From: Hyphomicrobiales bacterium
GTDB lineage: Bacteria; Pseudomonadota; Alphaproteobacteria; Rhizobiales; Beijerinckiaceae
Length of the DNA: 49,948 nucleotides
Assembly (NCBI GenBank): GCA_019246665.1
Contig: JAFAQA010000033.1
Coordinates: 1 to 49,948, forward strand
Direction: 5' to 3'
Made by a program: the position numbers and the translations under genes. This document shows positions 22,532 to 32,287 of the stretch, in pieces. The stretch's first letter is position 1; each line of letters begins with the position of its first letter. Below the pieces are notes generated by a model. The model was given only the letters and a program-made list of their open reading frames with translations. It did no database searches and had not been told where the DNA came from.

Positions 22532-23278
22532 TCAGGCCGCGAGCCGCTGATCGACCTGCCGCGACAAGATCGCGGAGAATTCGTCGGCGAAGCCCTCGAG
22601 CCTGGTCTGCAGATTCAAAACGCGCGCATGGAAGCTGTTATAGGCGATGACGGCGGGAATCGCCGCCACGAGACCGATTGCGGTCGCGAAGAGGGATTCC
22701 GAGATTCCCGGCGCGACGACCGCAAGGCTCGTATTCTTGGAGGCCGCAATCGCCATGAAGGAGTTCATGATGCCCCACACCGTGCCGAAGAGGCCGATGA
22801 AGGGGCCGGCCGAGGCGATATTGGAGAGCACCATCAGGCCTCTGTTGAGCCGCTCGGTCTCACGCAGAATGGCGACGTCCATCACCTTCTCGACGCGGCC
22901 GGCGAAGCTGCCGAAAGCTTTGCCGGTGCCCTCGAGCGAGCGCTTCCATTCGGTCATGGCGGCGAGGAACACCGCCGCCATTCCGGTCGGCTGCGTTTCC
23001 GCGAGGTCTCGGTAAAGCTCATCGAGCGATTGCCCTGACCAGAACAAATCCTCGAACTGGTCCATCTCCCGCGCGAGCCGCTTATAAAGAAGGGCCTTGT
23101 TCAAGATGATTGCCCAGCACCATACCGAAGCGAAGATTAGCCCGATCATGACGAGCTTCACGACGATGTGGGCCTGCCAAAACAGGGTCCAGATCGACAT
23201 GCTCGGAGCGAAGCTTGGGAGCGCGGTTTGCGCGACATCGGCTGGATTCATCGAAATTGACCCGTCACTAAACCCCAT
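22532..23278 (-). CDS. tolQ: Tol-Pal system protein TolQ
   Basis: GPFIGLFGTVWGIMNSFMAIAASKNTSLAVVAPGISESLFATAIGLVAAIPAVIAYN (MotA/TolQ/ExbB). Confidence 0.97.
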   Translation of the reverse strand: MGFSDGSISMNPADVAQTALPSFAPSMSIWTLFWQAHIVVKLVMIGLIFASVWCWAIILNKALLYKRLAREMDQFEDLFWSGQSLDELYRDLAETQPTGMAAVFLAAMTEWKRSLEGTGKAFGSFAGRVEKVMDVAILRETERLNRGLMVLSNIASAGPFIGLFGTVWGIMNSFMAIAASKNTSLAVVAPGISESLFATAIGLVAAIPAVIAYNSFHARVLNLQTRLEGFADEFSAILSRQVDQRLAA

Positions 23279-23455
23279 GAGCAGCGCGTGCCGACCACGC
23301 CGACCCGACTAACCCGTCCCTCGCCAGTCACTCGGCTGACAATGCGACGAAACAAGGGCGCTTATCCGGCCATTCGCCGAAGATCACGATCGTTGATGGC
23401 CCGTTAAGGTAAAGAAAGCGTCAAGTTGCAGCCGCGCAACAGGAATGCGCGCCGC

Positions 23456-23929
23456 TCAGACATAGCCCAGCGGAATTTCCGTCGTCTCCTTCATGATCTC
23501 CATCACGAACGTCGCGGAGACATCGAGCATATCGATGCGGGCGATCAGCCTCTGGTAGAGCGCATCATAGGCCGAAACGTCGGGCACGCGGGCTTGCAAG
23601 ATGTAATCGATCTCGCCGGCGGTGCGGAAGGCGCCGACGATCTCCGGGATGTCCTTCACGGCGGCTCGAAAGCGCTCGGCCCAATCGGCGCTGTGGCGGC
23701 TCGTGCGCACTGCGATGAACACCATGAGCTTGGCATTGACCGCCTCGGGATCAAGCAAGGCCACGCGCCCTTTGACGACGCCCATTTCATCGAGCCGGCT
23801 CACGCGTCGCCAGCAGCTATTGCGGGAAAGGCTCGCCCGCTCACCAAGGTCGTCGAGCGACAGGGTCACGTCGCGCTGGAGCTCGGCGAGCAAACGTTTG
23901 TCCGTTGCATCAATAGCTATAGATTTCAT
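23456..23929 (-). CDS. Lrp/AsnC family transcriptional regulator
   Basis: IDATDKRLLAELQRDVTLSLDDLGERASLSRNSCWRRVSRLDEMGVVKGRVALLD, C-terminal RAM-like domain. Confidence 0.93.
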   Translation of the reverse strand: MKSIAIDATDKRLLAELQRDVTLSLDDLGERASLSRNSCWRRVSRLDEMGVVKGRVALLDPEAVNAKLMVFIAVRTSRHSADWAERFRAAVKDIPEIVGAFRTAGEIDYILQARVPDVSAYDALYQRLIARIDMLDVSATFVMEIMKETTEIPLGYV

Positions 23930-23958
23930 CCCAAGATTCCCAGCTTGTTTGGGATGAA
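23925..23958. promoter_or_regulatory. Inverted repeat overlapping the start codon of the Lrp/AsnC-family gene
   Basis: TTCATCCCAA-(14 nt)-TTGGGATGAA, exact 10-bp arms; start codon (complement cat) at 23927-23929 lies in the left arm. Confidence 0.75.
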
Positions 23959-24052
23959 CTTACCGGATTAACTGCCGATCCACCAGATTTTGGCGATGCC
24001 TTTGCATCGGATCGCGCGCAAACTCTCTCCGCGGTCGATAAAGGAGCCCCTC

Positions 24053-24325
24053 ATGCGCCAATCCCTCAAGGGCCTGTTCACGTCCCATCCACATGCCGTG
24101 GGCGAAAGCTATGGCGAGCATTTTGGGGTTGCGATGTCATATGCCGGAAAGCTGTTCGCGGCTTCCTGCGCCGCGCTCGTGCACGCGCTCCTGCCATTCC
24201 TGTTCGCGACGACCGCCTCGAGCGCCATCAAAGGCATGTATGCGAATATGACGCGCAGAGGCGCGACCACCCCGCTGAGCACGACCTTGCCCGAAGCGCG
24301 CATCTCTGCCGATTACGCCATTTAG
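24053..24325 (+). CDS. Small membrane-associated protein, DUF6356-like
   Basis: MRQSLKGLFTSHPHAVGESYGEHFGVAMSYAGKLFAASCAALVHALLPFLFATTAS; family name recalled, not searched. Confidence 0.65.
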   Translation: MRQSLKGLFTSHPHAVGESYGEHFGVAMSYAGKLFAASCAALVHALLPFLFATTASSAIKGMYANMTRRGATTPLSTTLPEARISADYAI

Positions 24326-24379
24326 AACGCGTTGCGTTTAGATGAGATCGGTAGCATCAGGTTATCTTCTTGTTTTACC

Positions 24380-24424
24380 GCATGATCTCATCGCAAAACT
24401 GGGGCCACTTTTGCGGATCATGCC
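24380..24424. repeat. Imperfect palindromic intergenic repeat (gcatgatc...ggatcatgc)
   Basis: gcatgatctcatcgcaaaactggggccacttttgcggatcatgc; second copy of the type at 18635-18682. Confidence 0.75.
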
Positions 24425-24465
24425 CTAGACAGGACCCGCATGGTTCCGCAGGTTCGCGATGACCG

Positions 24466-25932
24466 TCACTCGGCCGTCGAGGGAACCCCGGGCCGTGTGA
24501 CGCGCAGCGGCCGCTCCTCCATCGCCATGAAGGCGAGAAGCGCGAGCGCGAAGCCAGCGGCCGCGACGGCGAACACCAGCTGGAACAAAAATGCGAGATC
24601 GGTGCCGCTCGCGGCGGCATTGCGCGCGAGCTCTTCGACCGATGTCGCGCTCGCTCCGCTTGTGCCGCCGACGACGATCGCTCCATAGACCGCGACCAGG
24701 ATGGCTCCGCCCAACTGACGAAAAAAGTTCATGCTCGCCGTTGCGATGCCGAGATCCTGGTGAGCGACGGCGTTCTGGATCGCGACAGTCGCCACCGGAA
24801 ACAGTGTGCCGAGCGCGACCGCCGAGATGCCGAGGATCGCCACGAATGCCGTGAGCGATAGCCGCGGTCCCACCACCGCCACGATCGCCATGGCAAGCGT
24901 CGCGAGCATGAGGCCGATCAGCGGCAGGCGCTTGTAGTGGCGCACTCGCGCCATGGTTCGGCCCGAGATCATCGCTCCGATCACGCCGCCCGCCATGAGG
25001 GGGATGAGCGCGATGCCGGATTGGCTCGCCGAAAGCTGCATTTCCGCCTGCAGGTAAATCGGCACGAAAATGGTCATTGCGACATTCGTGCCCACCCCGA
25101 GGCTCGAGGCAATGGCCGCCGTGCGCACCACCGGATTGGCGAGCACCCGAAGCGGCACGAGCGGTTCGGAAGCAAGCCGGATACGCAAGGCGAAGAGCGC
25201 CCACATCACGATGGAGGCGCCGATGAGCGCCGCGAACCAGAACGAGCCCTTGCCGATCGCGGCCCCTTCTCCATTGAGCGCGAACATGAGGAGAGTGGTC
25301 GCTAACGCCATCAACGCCGCACCCAGGATATCGAGCCGATGCGGCCGATCATGGCGCGGCAGCTTGCGCAAGAGCTTGTTGGTGAGGCCGAAGGCCAAAA
25401 GACCGAGCGGCACGTTGATCCAGAAGATCGCGGACCAGTGGAAATGCTGGGCCAGGAAACCCCCGAGAAAAGGACCGGCGAGGCCCGACGCCAAAAAAAC
25501 GCTCGCGATCCGTACCTGATAGCGTCCCCGCTCCTTCGGCGACACGATGTCGGCGATGATCGTTTGCGCGAGCGAGATCAAGCCGCCGCCGCCGAGCCCT
25601 TGCAGCCCTCGCGCAAGCACGAGAACGAGCATCGAGGGCGCGAGCGCGCAAGCGATCGATCCGGCGACGAAGGTCGCGATGCCGAGAAGCAGCATCACCC
25701 TGCGCCCATAGATGTCGCTAGCCTTGCCGTAGAGCGGCGTCACCGCCGTCGCGGCCAGGAGATATGCGGTCGCGACCCAAGGGAGGTTCTGCACATCGCC
25801 GAGATCGCGCGAGATCAAAGGCAGCGCCGCCGCGATGATCGTCTGGTCCAATGCCGCCAGGAACATGGCGAGCATGATCCCCGTGAAGATCGAGCGGATC
25901 TCCCGGGCATCGAGGGGGGCCGGTGGCGGCAA
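24466..25932 (-). CDS. MFS drug-efflux-type transporter (DHA2-like)
   Basis: MFLAALDQTIIAAALPLISRDLGD...GKASDIYGRRVMLLLGIATFVAGS, many TM segments. Confidence 0.9.
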   Translation of the reverse strand: MPPPAPLDAREIRSIFTGIMLAMFLAALDQTIIAAALPLISRDLGDVQNLPWVATAYLLAATAVTPLYGKASDIYGRRVMLLLGIATFVAGSIACALAPSMLVLVLARGLQGLGGGGLISLAQTIIADIVSPKERGRYQVRIASVFLASGLAGPFLGGFLAQHFHWSAIFWINVPLGLLAFGLTNKLLRKLPRHDRPHRLDILGAALMALATTLLMFALNGEGAAIGKGSFWFAALIGASIVMWALFALRIRLASEPLVPLRVLANPVVRTAAIASSLGVGTNVAMTIFVPIYLQAEMQLSASQSGIALIPLMAGGVIGAMISGRTMARVRHYKRLPLIGLMLATLAMAIVAVVGPRLSLTAFVAILGISAVALGTLFPVATVAIQNAVAHQDLGIATASMNFFRQLGGAILVAVYGAIVVGGTSGASATSVEELARNAAASGTDLAFLFQLVFAVAAAGFALALLAFMAMEERPLRVTRPGVPSTAE

Positions 25933-26137
25933 GGAAGCTATGGGAAACCCTCTTCAGATGCGGCGGCCGGCCAAGCGATCATGGCGTAGCGCGACGATAC
26001 CTCTTTTAGAGCGGCATCGATCCGAGTGGAAACCGGTGAGGCACCTCAGTCGCGCCATCACTCAAATCTTGCGGATCGCGCGGCGTCTTCGACGGGGCGC
26101 GGCCCACTGCGATTCGCGGCACCCTCCGGAGGTCGCC

Positions 26138-27544
26138 TCAACCCGATGCGCCGAAGCGGTGCTCGATCGTCTCGAAGATCAACCTGGCGACTTGTGCTTC
26201 GCCGCCTTGCGGGCGCCCCGCCCGTGCCGTCGGCGTCCAGGCAAAGAGATCGAAATGCGCGTAGATGCGGGCCTTTTCGACGAATCTTTTGAGGAACAGA
26301 GCCGCGGTCACCGAGCCTGCGAATGGCGTGCTCGAGATATGGCTCACATCGGCGATGCGTGATGTAAGCATCTCGTCGTAAGGTGCCCAGAACGGCAGCC
26401 TCCAGACCGGATCGTTGATGCGCACGCCGAGTTCCAAGACCTGCCCGGCAAAATCGTCGTCGGTCGCATAGAAGGCCGGAAGGTCAGGCCCGAGCGCGAC
26501 GCGAGCGGCGCCCGTGAGTGTCGCGAAATCCACCATAAGCTCTGGAGACTCCACGTCCGCGAGCGCGAGCGCGTCTGCCAGAATGAGGCGCCCTTCCGCA
26601 TCGGTGTTGCCGATTTCGACAGTTAGTCCCTTGCGGCTGCGCAAGACATCGCCCGGGCGGAAAGAAGCGCCCGAGATGGCGTTCTCGACCGCTGGGACGA
26701 GCACGCGCAAGCGCACGGGCAGGTTCTCGCCCATGATCATGCGGGCGGCCGCAAGCGCGGTCGCGGCCCCGCCCATGTCCTTCTTCATGAGAAGCATGGC
26801 GGCGTCCGGCTTGATGTTGAGCCCGCCCGTGTCGAAGGTGACGCCTTTGCCGATGAGCGTCACCTTCGGCGCTGCCTCATCGCCCCAAGAAAAATCGATG
26901 AGCCGAGGCGGCGTGGCAGAGGCGCGGCCCACCGCATGAATCATCGGCAAGTTCGCGTCGAGAAGCGCATCGCCGATCGTCGCCTCGAAGCTCGCGCCGA
27001 ACTTCGAGGCGAGCTCGCGGGCGGCCGCCTCCAGCCCGTCGGGAGCAAGATCGTTCGCGGGCGTGTTGATGAGGTCGCGGCCAAAGGCGATGGCGCTCGC
27101 GAGGCGCTCGACGCGAGCAGAGTTCGCGCCCTTCGGCACCACAAGCCGGGCTCGCGGGCCGTTTTCCTTAGAGCGGTAAGCCTCGAACCGATAGGCGTCG
27201 GCGAGCCAGGCGAAGGCGACGAGGGCGAGATCGCCATCCTCACCTTCGAAGCGATAGGCGCCGGGCGGCAAGAGGCTTGCAAGCCCTCCACGTGCGAAGG
27301 CCCGCTCGGCCTCGCTCTTCTTTGGGTCTTCGATGAACACGACGCTCTCGAGCGCGCCACCCTCGCCGGGAAGCAGCAAATGCCGACCGGGCTTCGGCTC
27401 GAATTGCACGCTCTCGGCGAAACGCCGGGCCCCCGGAGGCAGGGTTTCACGAAAGCTCGGCCAATCGGCCGGCCGCAAAGCATGCATCGGCGTCGAGGAC
27501 GCTCCGTTATCGGCGATGAGCGTAGGCATGGCGATCCCCAACAA
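26138..27544 (-). CDS. Leucyl aminopeptidase family protein (M17)
   Basis: VTLIGKGVTFDTGGLNIKPDAAMLLMKKDMGGAATALA; VEIGNTDAEGRLILADALALA. Confidence 0.95.
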   Translation of the reverse strand: MLGIAMPTLIADNGASSTPMHALRPADWPSFRETLPPGARRFAESVQFEPKPGRHLLLPGEGGALESVVFIEDPKKSEAERAFARGGLASLLPPGAYRFEGEDGDLALVAFAWLADAYRFEAYRSKENGPRARLVVPKGANSARVERLASAIAFGRDLINTPANDLAPDGLEAAARELASKFGASFEATIGDALLDANLPMIHAVGRASATPPRLIDFSWGDEAAPKVTLIGKGVTFDTGGLNIKPDAAMLLMKKDMGGAATALAAARMIMGENLPVRLRVLVPAVENAISGASFRPGDVLRSRKGLTVEIGNTDAEGRLILADALALADVESPELMVDFATLTGAARVALGPDLPAFYATDDDFAGQVLELGVRINDPVWRLPFWAPYDEMLTSRIADVSHISSTPFAGSVTAALFLKRFVEKARIYAHFDLFAWTPTARAGRPQGGEAQVARLIFETIEHRFGASG

Positions 27545-27576
27545 GGCGCGTCAGCTTCGTGACGGATGCTGCGCGG

Positions 27577-27591
27577 TTAACGCGTCGTTAA
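27577..27591. promoter_or_regulatory. CtrA-like binding site TTAA-N7-TTAA
   Basis: ttaa-cgcgtcg-ttaa exact match to the CtrA consensus, third TTAAC immediately after; lies between divergent M17 and tadD-like genes. Confidence 0.5.
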
Positions 27592-27704
27592 AGTTAACAT
27601 TTTACGAATGATGCCGGGAGGAAAGGGCCCGGTCTTTCTCCCGTTCGTAGGAAATCTCCGGGTGGCGTGCAAGTTCGTCGAAGCGCATCGAGACGAGGTT
27701 TTGC

Positions 27705-28601
27705 ATGATGGTTTCTTTTGACCGCCCTTTCCGCCTGCAAAGACGGCGGCGCGTTTTCGTCTCGACCGTCGCGGCCGCGGCCATGGCGGTTTCGCTCGCG
27801 GGGTGCTTGCGCGACAAGGCGAACTCCGAGATTTCGGCATCCGTCACCGAACCGGGCGCTGCCCCGCAAGATGGCTTGCACGCGCAGCTCGAAAGCTGGA
27901 GCAAGCGCTACAGCGCGAACCCGGGCGAGAAGACGGTCTCGCTCGGTTATGCGCGCGCCCTCGCGGCGCTTGACCAGAAGGGGCAGGCGGCCGCCGTTCT
28001 GCAGACGGCGGCCGTCAAGTCGCCGAAGGATCAGGAAATCCTCGCTGCCTATGGCAAGGCGCTGGTCGACACCGGCGACTACAACCAGGCGCTCGAGGTG
28101 TTGGCGCGAGCCCACTCGCCCGACCAGCCCGATTGGCATGTTCTCTCAGCCCAGGGCATCGCATCAGACGGCGTCGGGCTGCATGATCGGGCGCAATCCT
28201 TCTATCTTTCGGCGCTCAAGATCGCCCCTGGCGATCCCGGCCTCTTGTCCAATCTCGGCCTTTCCTACGCGCTCTCGAAAAAGCTTCCCGAAGCCGAGCG
28301 CGTGCTGACCGAGGCGGCGCAAAATCCGAAAGCGGATCCGCGCGTGCGGCAAAATCTCGCGCTCGTCCTCGCCCTGCAAGGACGCTTCGACAACGCGACG
28401 CAGGCGTTGCGTCATGATCTCTCCGCGACGGATGCGGCGAAGAATGTCGCCGATATCCGCTCGATGATCGCCCAGCCCAATACTTGGGATGCGATCCGCG
28501 GCAAGGCGACCGCGAAGGACACGCCCGTGACCGCCGTCGCTCGCACCGCGCCCGCCGCTTCGACGGCGCAATCGACGGAGGTTCAGGCCACGGCACAATA
28601 G
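27705..28601 (+). CDS. tadD: TPR-containing lipoprotein, TadD-like (Flp pilus assembly)
   Basis: Lipobox VSLAGC; TPR repeats (VLSAQGIASDGVGLHDRAQSFYLSALKIAPGDPGLLSNLGLSYALSKKLPEAERVL); abuts the tad cluster. Confidence 0.75.
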   Translation: MMVSFDRPFRLQRRRRVFVSTVAAAAMAVSLAGCLRDKANSEISASVTEPGAAPQDGLHAQLESWSKRYSANPGEKTVSLGYARALAALDQKGQAAAVLQTAAVKSPKDQEILAAYGKALVDTGDYNQALEVLARAHSPDQPDWHVLSAQGIASDGVGLHDRAQSFYLSALKIAPGDPGLLSNLGLSYALSKKLPEAERVLTEAAQNPKADPRVRQNLALVLALQGRFDNATQALRHDLSATDAAKNVADIRSMIAQPNTWDAIRGKATAKDTPVTAVARTAPAASTAQSTEVQATAQ

Positions 28602-28664
28602 GACCGGCGAAGAACGATCATGGGTCGGGCCGCCGGCGGCTGAGCGCCGCCGTGGCCGCTCGCG

Positions 28665-29693
28665 TCAATCCCAATTGAAGATTTGGATCAAGGCGGGCGT
28701 GAGGATGACCGCGAACAGCACCGGCAGGAAGAAGAGAATCATCGGCACGGTGAGCTTCGGCGGCAGCGCCGCCGCTTTCTTCTCCGCCTCGTTCATGCGG
28801 TGATCGCGGCTCTCTTGCGCCAGGACCCGCAAGGCGACGCCGACAGGCGTGCCGTAGCGCTCGGCTTGCACGAGCGCGGTGGTGATCGCTTTGATGGCAT
28901 CGACCCCCGTTCGGGTCGCGAGGTTCTCGAAAGCTTGACGTCTTTCCTGAAGATAGGAGAGCTCCGCGGTCGTCAATGTCAGCTCCTCGGCGAGCGGCAC
29001 AGATTGCGTGCCCACCTCGGCCGCCACCTTTCGAAAAGCGTGCTCGATCGAGACGCCGGATTCGACACAAATGAGCAAGAGGTCCATGGCATCGGGAAGA
29101 GCGCGCCGCATCGACAATTGCCGTTTGCTCGTCTGATTCTTCAAAAAGATTTCCGGCGCCTTGACGCCGAGGTAAAGCGCCGCGACCACCGCGATCAACC
29201 GCACCATGATCGAGTATTTGTCGCTGAAAATGACAAAGGCGTAGAAGACGGTGATCAGGAACAAGCTGATCGGTGAGACGAGCCTGAAGAACAGGAACGC
29301 GGTCTCCGCCTGCTTGCCCCGGTATCCCGCCATGGCGAGACGAAGCTTCGCGGTCTCGGTGCCCAGCCAGCTCGACAGATTGAGCTGATCGACGACCTTC
29401 TTCATGTAGGCCGTCGGTTGCTGGCGAAGCGAGACCTTCGGCCCGGTGTTCTTGTTGAGGCGCTCGCGCTCGCGCGCCCGTATCGCCTCACGCTCGATCG
29501 AGACGGCCCGCATGCGGCGAGAAAGACCATCGCCTTCGACGAAGGTCATCCCAAGCGTGATGATCGTCGCTCCCGTCGCGACTGCCACCATCAAGGTGAA
29601 GAGGAACTGCGGGTCGAGCAGCTTATGAAGGATGAGGTTGGTCATGCGACAGGCCCGCGTGAGCTCGACGACGCGGGGACTAGCCACGTCCAA
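28665..29693 (-). CDS. tadC: Type II secretion system F family protein TadC
   Basis: ALPDAMDLLLICVESGVSIEHAFRKVA...RAFENLATRTGVDAIKAITTALVQAERYGTPVGVALRVLAQESR. Confidence 0.92.
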   Translation of the reverse strand: MDVASPRVVELTRACRMTNLILHKLLDPQFLFTLMVAVATGATIITLGMTFVEGDGLSRRMRAVSIEREAIRARERERLNKNTGPKVSLRQQPTAYMKKVVDQLNLSSWLGTETAKLRLAMAGYRGKQAETAFLFFRLVSPISLFLITVFYAFVIFSDKYSIMVRLIAVVAALYLGVKAPEIFLKNQTSKRQLSMRRALPDAMDLLLICVESGVSIEHAFRKVAAEVGTQSVPLAEELTLTTAELSYLQERRQAFENLATRTGVDAIKAITTALVQAERYGTPVGVALRVLAQESRDHRMNEAEKKAAALPPKLTVPMILFFLPVLFAVILTPALIQIFNWD

Positions 29694-29757
29694 GGCGCCG
29701 ATACGGCGTTGAGCATAAGAGAGACAGGGCTGATTCGTTGCATTCGATGAGCCCTCA

Positions 29758-30732
29758 TCAAAAATCGAAATGGATCATCTTGCGCATCACGAGAACGCCG
29801 ACGCCCATCCACATACCCGCGGCCATGAGCGAAACTTTGCCGTGAAACGTCTGCCACAAGAGCGAGATGTAGTCGGGGCTGCTGAGATAGACGAGGAGAG
29901 CCACACCGAAAGGCAGGCAGGCAATGATGCCCGCCGAGGCCTTGGCCTCCATGCTCATCGCCTGGATCTTCCCCGCCATCTTGCGGCGCTCACGAATGAC
30001 TCGCGAGAAGTTCGCGAGCGTCTCGCCGAGATTGCCGCCGGCTTTTTGTTGAATGGCGATCACGATGCCGAAGAAGTTGGCCTCGGTGACCGGCACGCGC
30101 TGATAAAGGCGCTCGCACGCCTCGGCGATGCTCAAGCCGAGTGACTGCGATTCGATGATGTGGCGGAATTCTGATTTTACCGGCTCGGCCGCCTCCGTGG
30201 CGACGATGCGAATGCAGTCGCCGAGTGGCAGGCCGGATCTGACGCCTCGCACAACCACGTCGATGGCGTTCGCGAATTCATCGACGAACTTCTTCGAGCG
30301 CCTTTTGGTGAGGTAGGATACGAACCATCGCGGCATGCCGAGGGCGCCCACCAGCATGGCCCCGATGACCACGAAGAAATTGCCGCTCACCAGCAAAGCC
30401 ACGAGCGCAAGCACCAGGGCAAGCACGCCGCTCACGATGTAATACTGGCGCCTCGTCCAGCTCAAACCCGCTTGCGCGATGCGCGTCGGCAGATCGACCT
30501 TATGCTTCGCCGCCTGGCGTTGCTCGAGATCCTTGAGGCTTTGCGCCACTTGCTCGCGCCGGTTCGTGGCATTGCGCTGCGGCGCAGAGATCTCGCGTGT
30601 GGTGCGGTTGATGAATTGATCTTGCCGCCTTTCGGCGCGCACCTCTCCCGAAAGGTAAGGCATGATCACCAGGGCGATGCCGCCGAGGGAGACGGCGGCA
30701 AGGAGCCCGATGAGCAAGGGAGAAAGCGCCAT
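29758..30732 (-). CDS. tadB: Type II secretion system F family protein TadB
   Basis: FANAIDVVVRGVRSGLPLGDCIRIVATEAAEPV...FFGIVIAIQQKAGGNLGETLANFSRVIRERRKM. Confidence 0.93.
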   Translation of the reverse strand: MALSPLLIGLLAAVSLGGIALVIMPYLSGEVRAERRQDQFINRTTREISAPQRNATNRREQVAQSLKDLEQRQAAKHKVDLPTRIAQAGLSWTRRQYYIVSGVLALVLALVALLVSGNFFVVIGAMLVGALGMPRWFVSYLTKRRSKKFVDEFANAIDVVVRGVRSGLPLGDCIRIVATEAAEPVKSEFRHIIESQSLGLSIAEACERLYQRVPVTEANFFGIVIAIQQKAGGNLGETLANFSRVIRERRKMAGKIQAMSMEAKASAGIIACLPFGVALLVYLSSPDYISLLWQTFHGKVSLMAAGMWMGVGVLVMRKMIHFDF

Positions 30733-30776
30733 GTCGCGACCCTTTGCGTTGCTCGCCTACGAGAGCGCGACCCGCG

Positions 30777-32255
30777 TCACGCGGTCTGAGCCTTCTGCTC
30801 GAGCGCATCCAGCGCGGTGGCGAGCCGAGTCGCTTCGCCGAAGTAACGCGCGCGCTCCCAGAATCGCGGCCTGCCGATGCCGGTCGAGACATGTCGTCCC
30901 GTGACCCTGCCATTCGCGTCCTCCCCTCCCATGTCGAAGACCACGATATCCTGGGTGATGACGACATCGCCCTCCATTCCCATCACTTCCGTGATGTGCG
31001 TGATGCGGCGCGAGCCATCGCGCAAGCGCGCCGCCTGGACGATCACATCGACGGACGAAACCATCATCTCGCGGATGGTTCGCGGAGGCAGCGAGAAGCC
31101 GCCCATGGTGATCATCGATTCGACGCGCGACAAAGCCTCGCGCGGCGAGTTCGCGTGCAAGGTGCCCATCGAGCCATCGTGGCCAGTGTTCATCGCCTGC
31201 AACAAATCGAAGGCTTCAGGGCCGCGCACCTCGCCCACGATGATGCGCTCAGGCCGCATGCGCAGGCAATTCCTGACGAGATCGCGCATGGTGACCTGGC
31301 CCTGACCCTCGAGATTGGGCGGCCGGGTCTCTAGTCGCACCACATGCGGCTGTTGCAGCTGCAGCTCGGCAGCGTCCTCGCAAGTGATGATGCGTTCATC
31401 GTCATCGATGTAGCGCGTGAGGCAATTCAGAAGCGTCGTCTTTCCCGAGCCGGTGCCTCCGGAAATCAGCACATTGCAGCGCACCCGCCCGATGATCTTG
31501 AGGATTTCGGCACCGGGTTGCGAGATCGAGCCGAATTTCGTCAACTGATCGAGCGTGAGCTTTTCCTTCTTGAACTTACGGATGGTGAGGGCCGGTCCGT
31601 CGATCGCGAGCGGCGGTACGATCACATTGACACGCGAACCGTCGGGGAGGCGCGCGTCGCAAATCGGCGAGGATTCATCCACGCGTCGCCCGACCTGACT
31701 GACGATGCGCTGACACACATTCATCAGTTGGGAATTATCGCGAAAGCGCACCGAGGTGAGCTGAATCTTGCCGCTGACTTCGATGTAGGTCTTCTGGGCT
31801 CCGTTCACCATCACGTCGGCGATGTCGTCGCGCGCCAGCAAGGGCTCGAGCGGGCCGTAGCCGAGCACGTCGTTGCAGATGTCGTCGAGCAGGTCCTCTT
31901 GCTCGGCGATCGACATCATCACGTTCTTCAGCCGAATGATCTCGCTGACGATATCGCGAATCTCCTCGCGTGCGCTCTCGGTGTCGAGCTTGGCGAGCTG
32001 GCTCACGTCGATGGCTTCGATCAAGGCGCCGAAGACCATGCTTTTCGTCTGATAGTAGTCATCCGAGCGGGGCTGCTCGGTCGTGATCAGCTGCGGCACC
32101 GGAGGCGGCGGCGAGGATGGCTCATCACGCTTCACCACGGCAAGAGGAGGAGCGGGATTTGCGCGCGGAGCGCTCGCCGGCTCGGCGGCCGGCGCGCTAG
32201 GGACCGCCCGCAACTTTTGGGTCGAACTCGCACCCGTGGGACGTTTTCCAAACAT
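30777..32255 (-). CDS. cpaF: Tad secretion ATPase CpaF/TadA
   Basis: VLISGGTGSGKTTLLNCLTRYID Walker A; GEVRGPEAFDLLQAMNTGHDGSMGTLHANSPREALSRVE. Confidence 0.97.
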   Translation of the reverse strand: MFGKRPTGASSTQKLRAVPSAPAAEPASAPRANPAPPLAVVKRDEPSSPPPPVPQLITTEQPRSDDYYQTKSMVFGALIEAIDVSQLAKLDTESAREEIRDIVSEIIRLKNVMMSIAEQEDLLDDICNDVLGYGPLEPLLARDDIADVMVNGAQKTYIEVSGKIQLTSVRFRDNSQLMNVCQRIVSQVGRRVDESSPICDARLPDGSRVNVIVPPLAIDGPALTIRKFKKEKLTLDQLTKFGSISQPGAEILKIIGRVRCNVLISGGTGSGKTTLLNCLTRYIDDDERIITCEDAAELQLQQPHVVRLETRPPNLEGQGQVTMRDLVRNCLRMRPERIIVGEVRGPEAFDLLQAMNTGHDGSMGTLHANSPREALSRVESMITMGGFSLPPRTIREMMVSSVDVIVQAARLRDGSRRITHITEVMGMEGDVVITQDIVVFDMGGEDANGRVTGRHVSTGIGRPRFWERARYFGEATRLATALDALEQKAQTA

Positions 32256-32287
32256 CGAAGCCTGACCTGAACCAACTCAACGCGACA

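Noticed and set aside
21135-22550. 471-aa Leu/Arg-rich plus-strand ORF across tolA and tolR
   Set aside because: Low-complexity complement of the tolA Pro/Lys repeats; not a real protein
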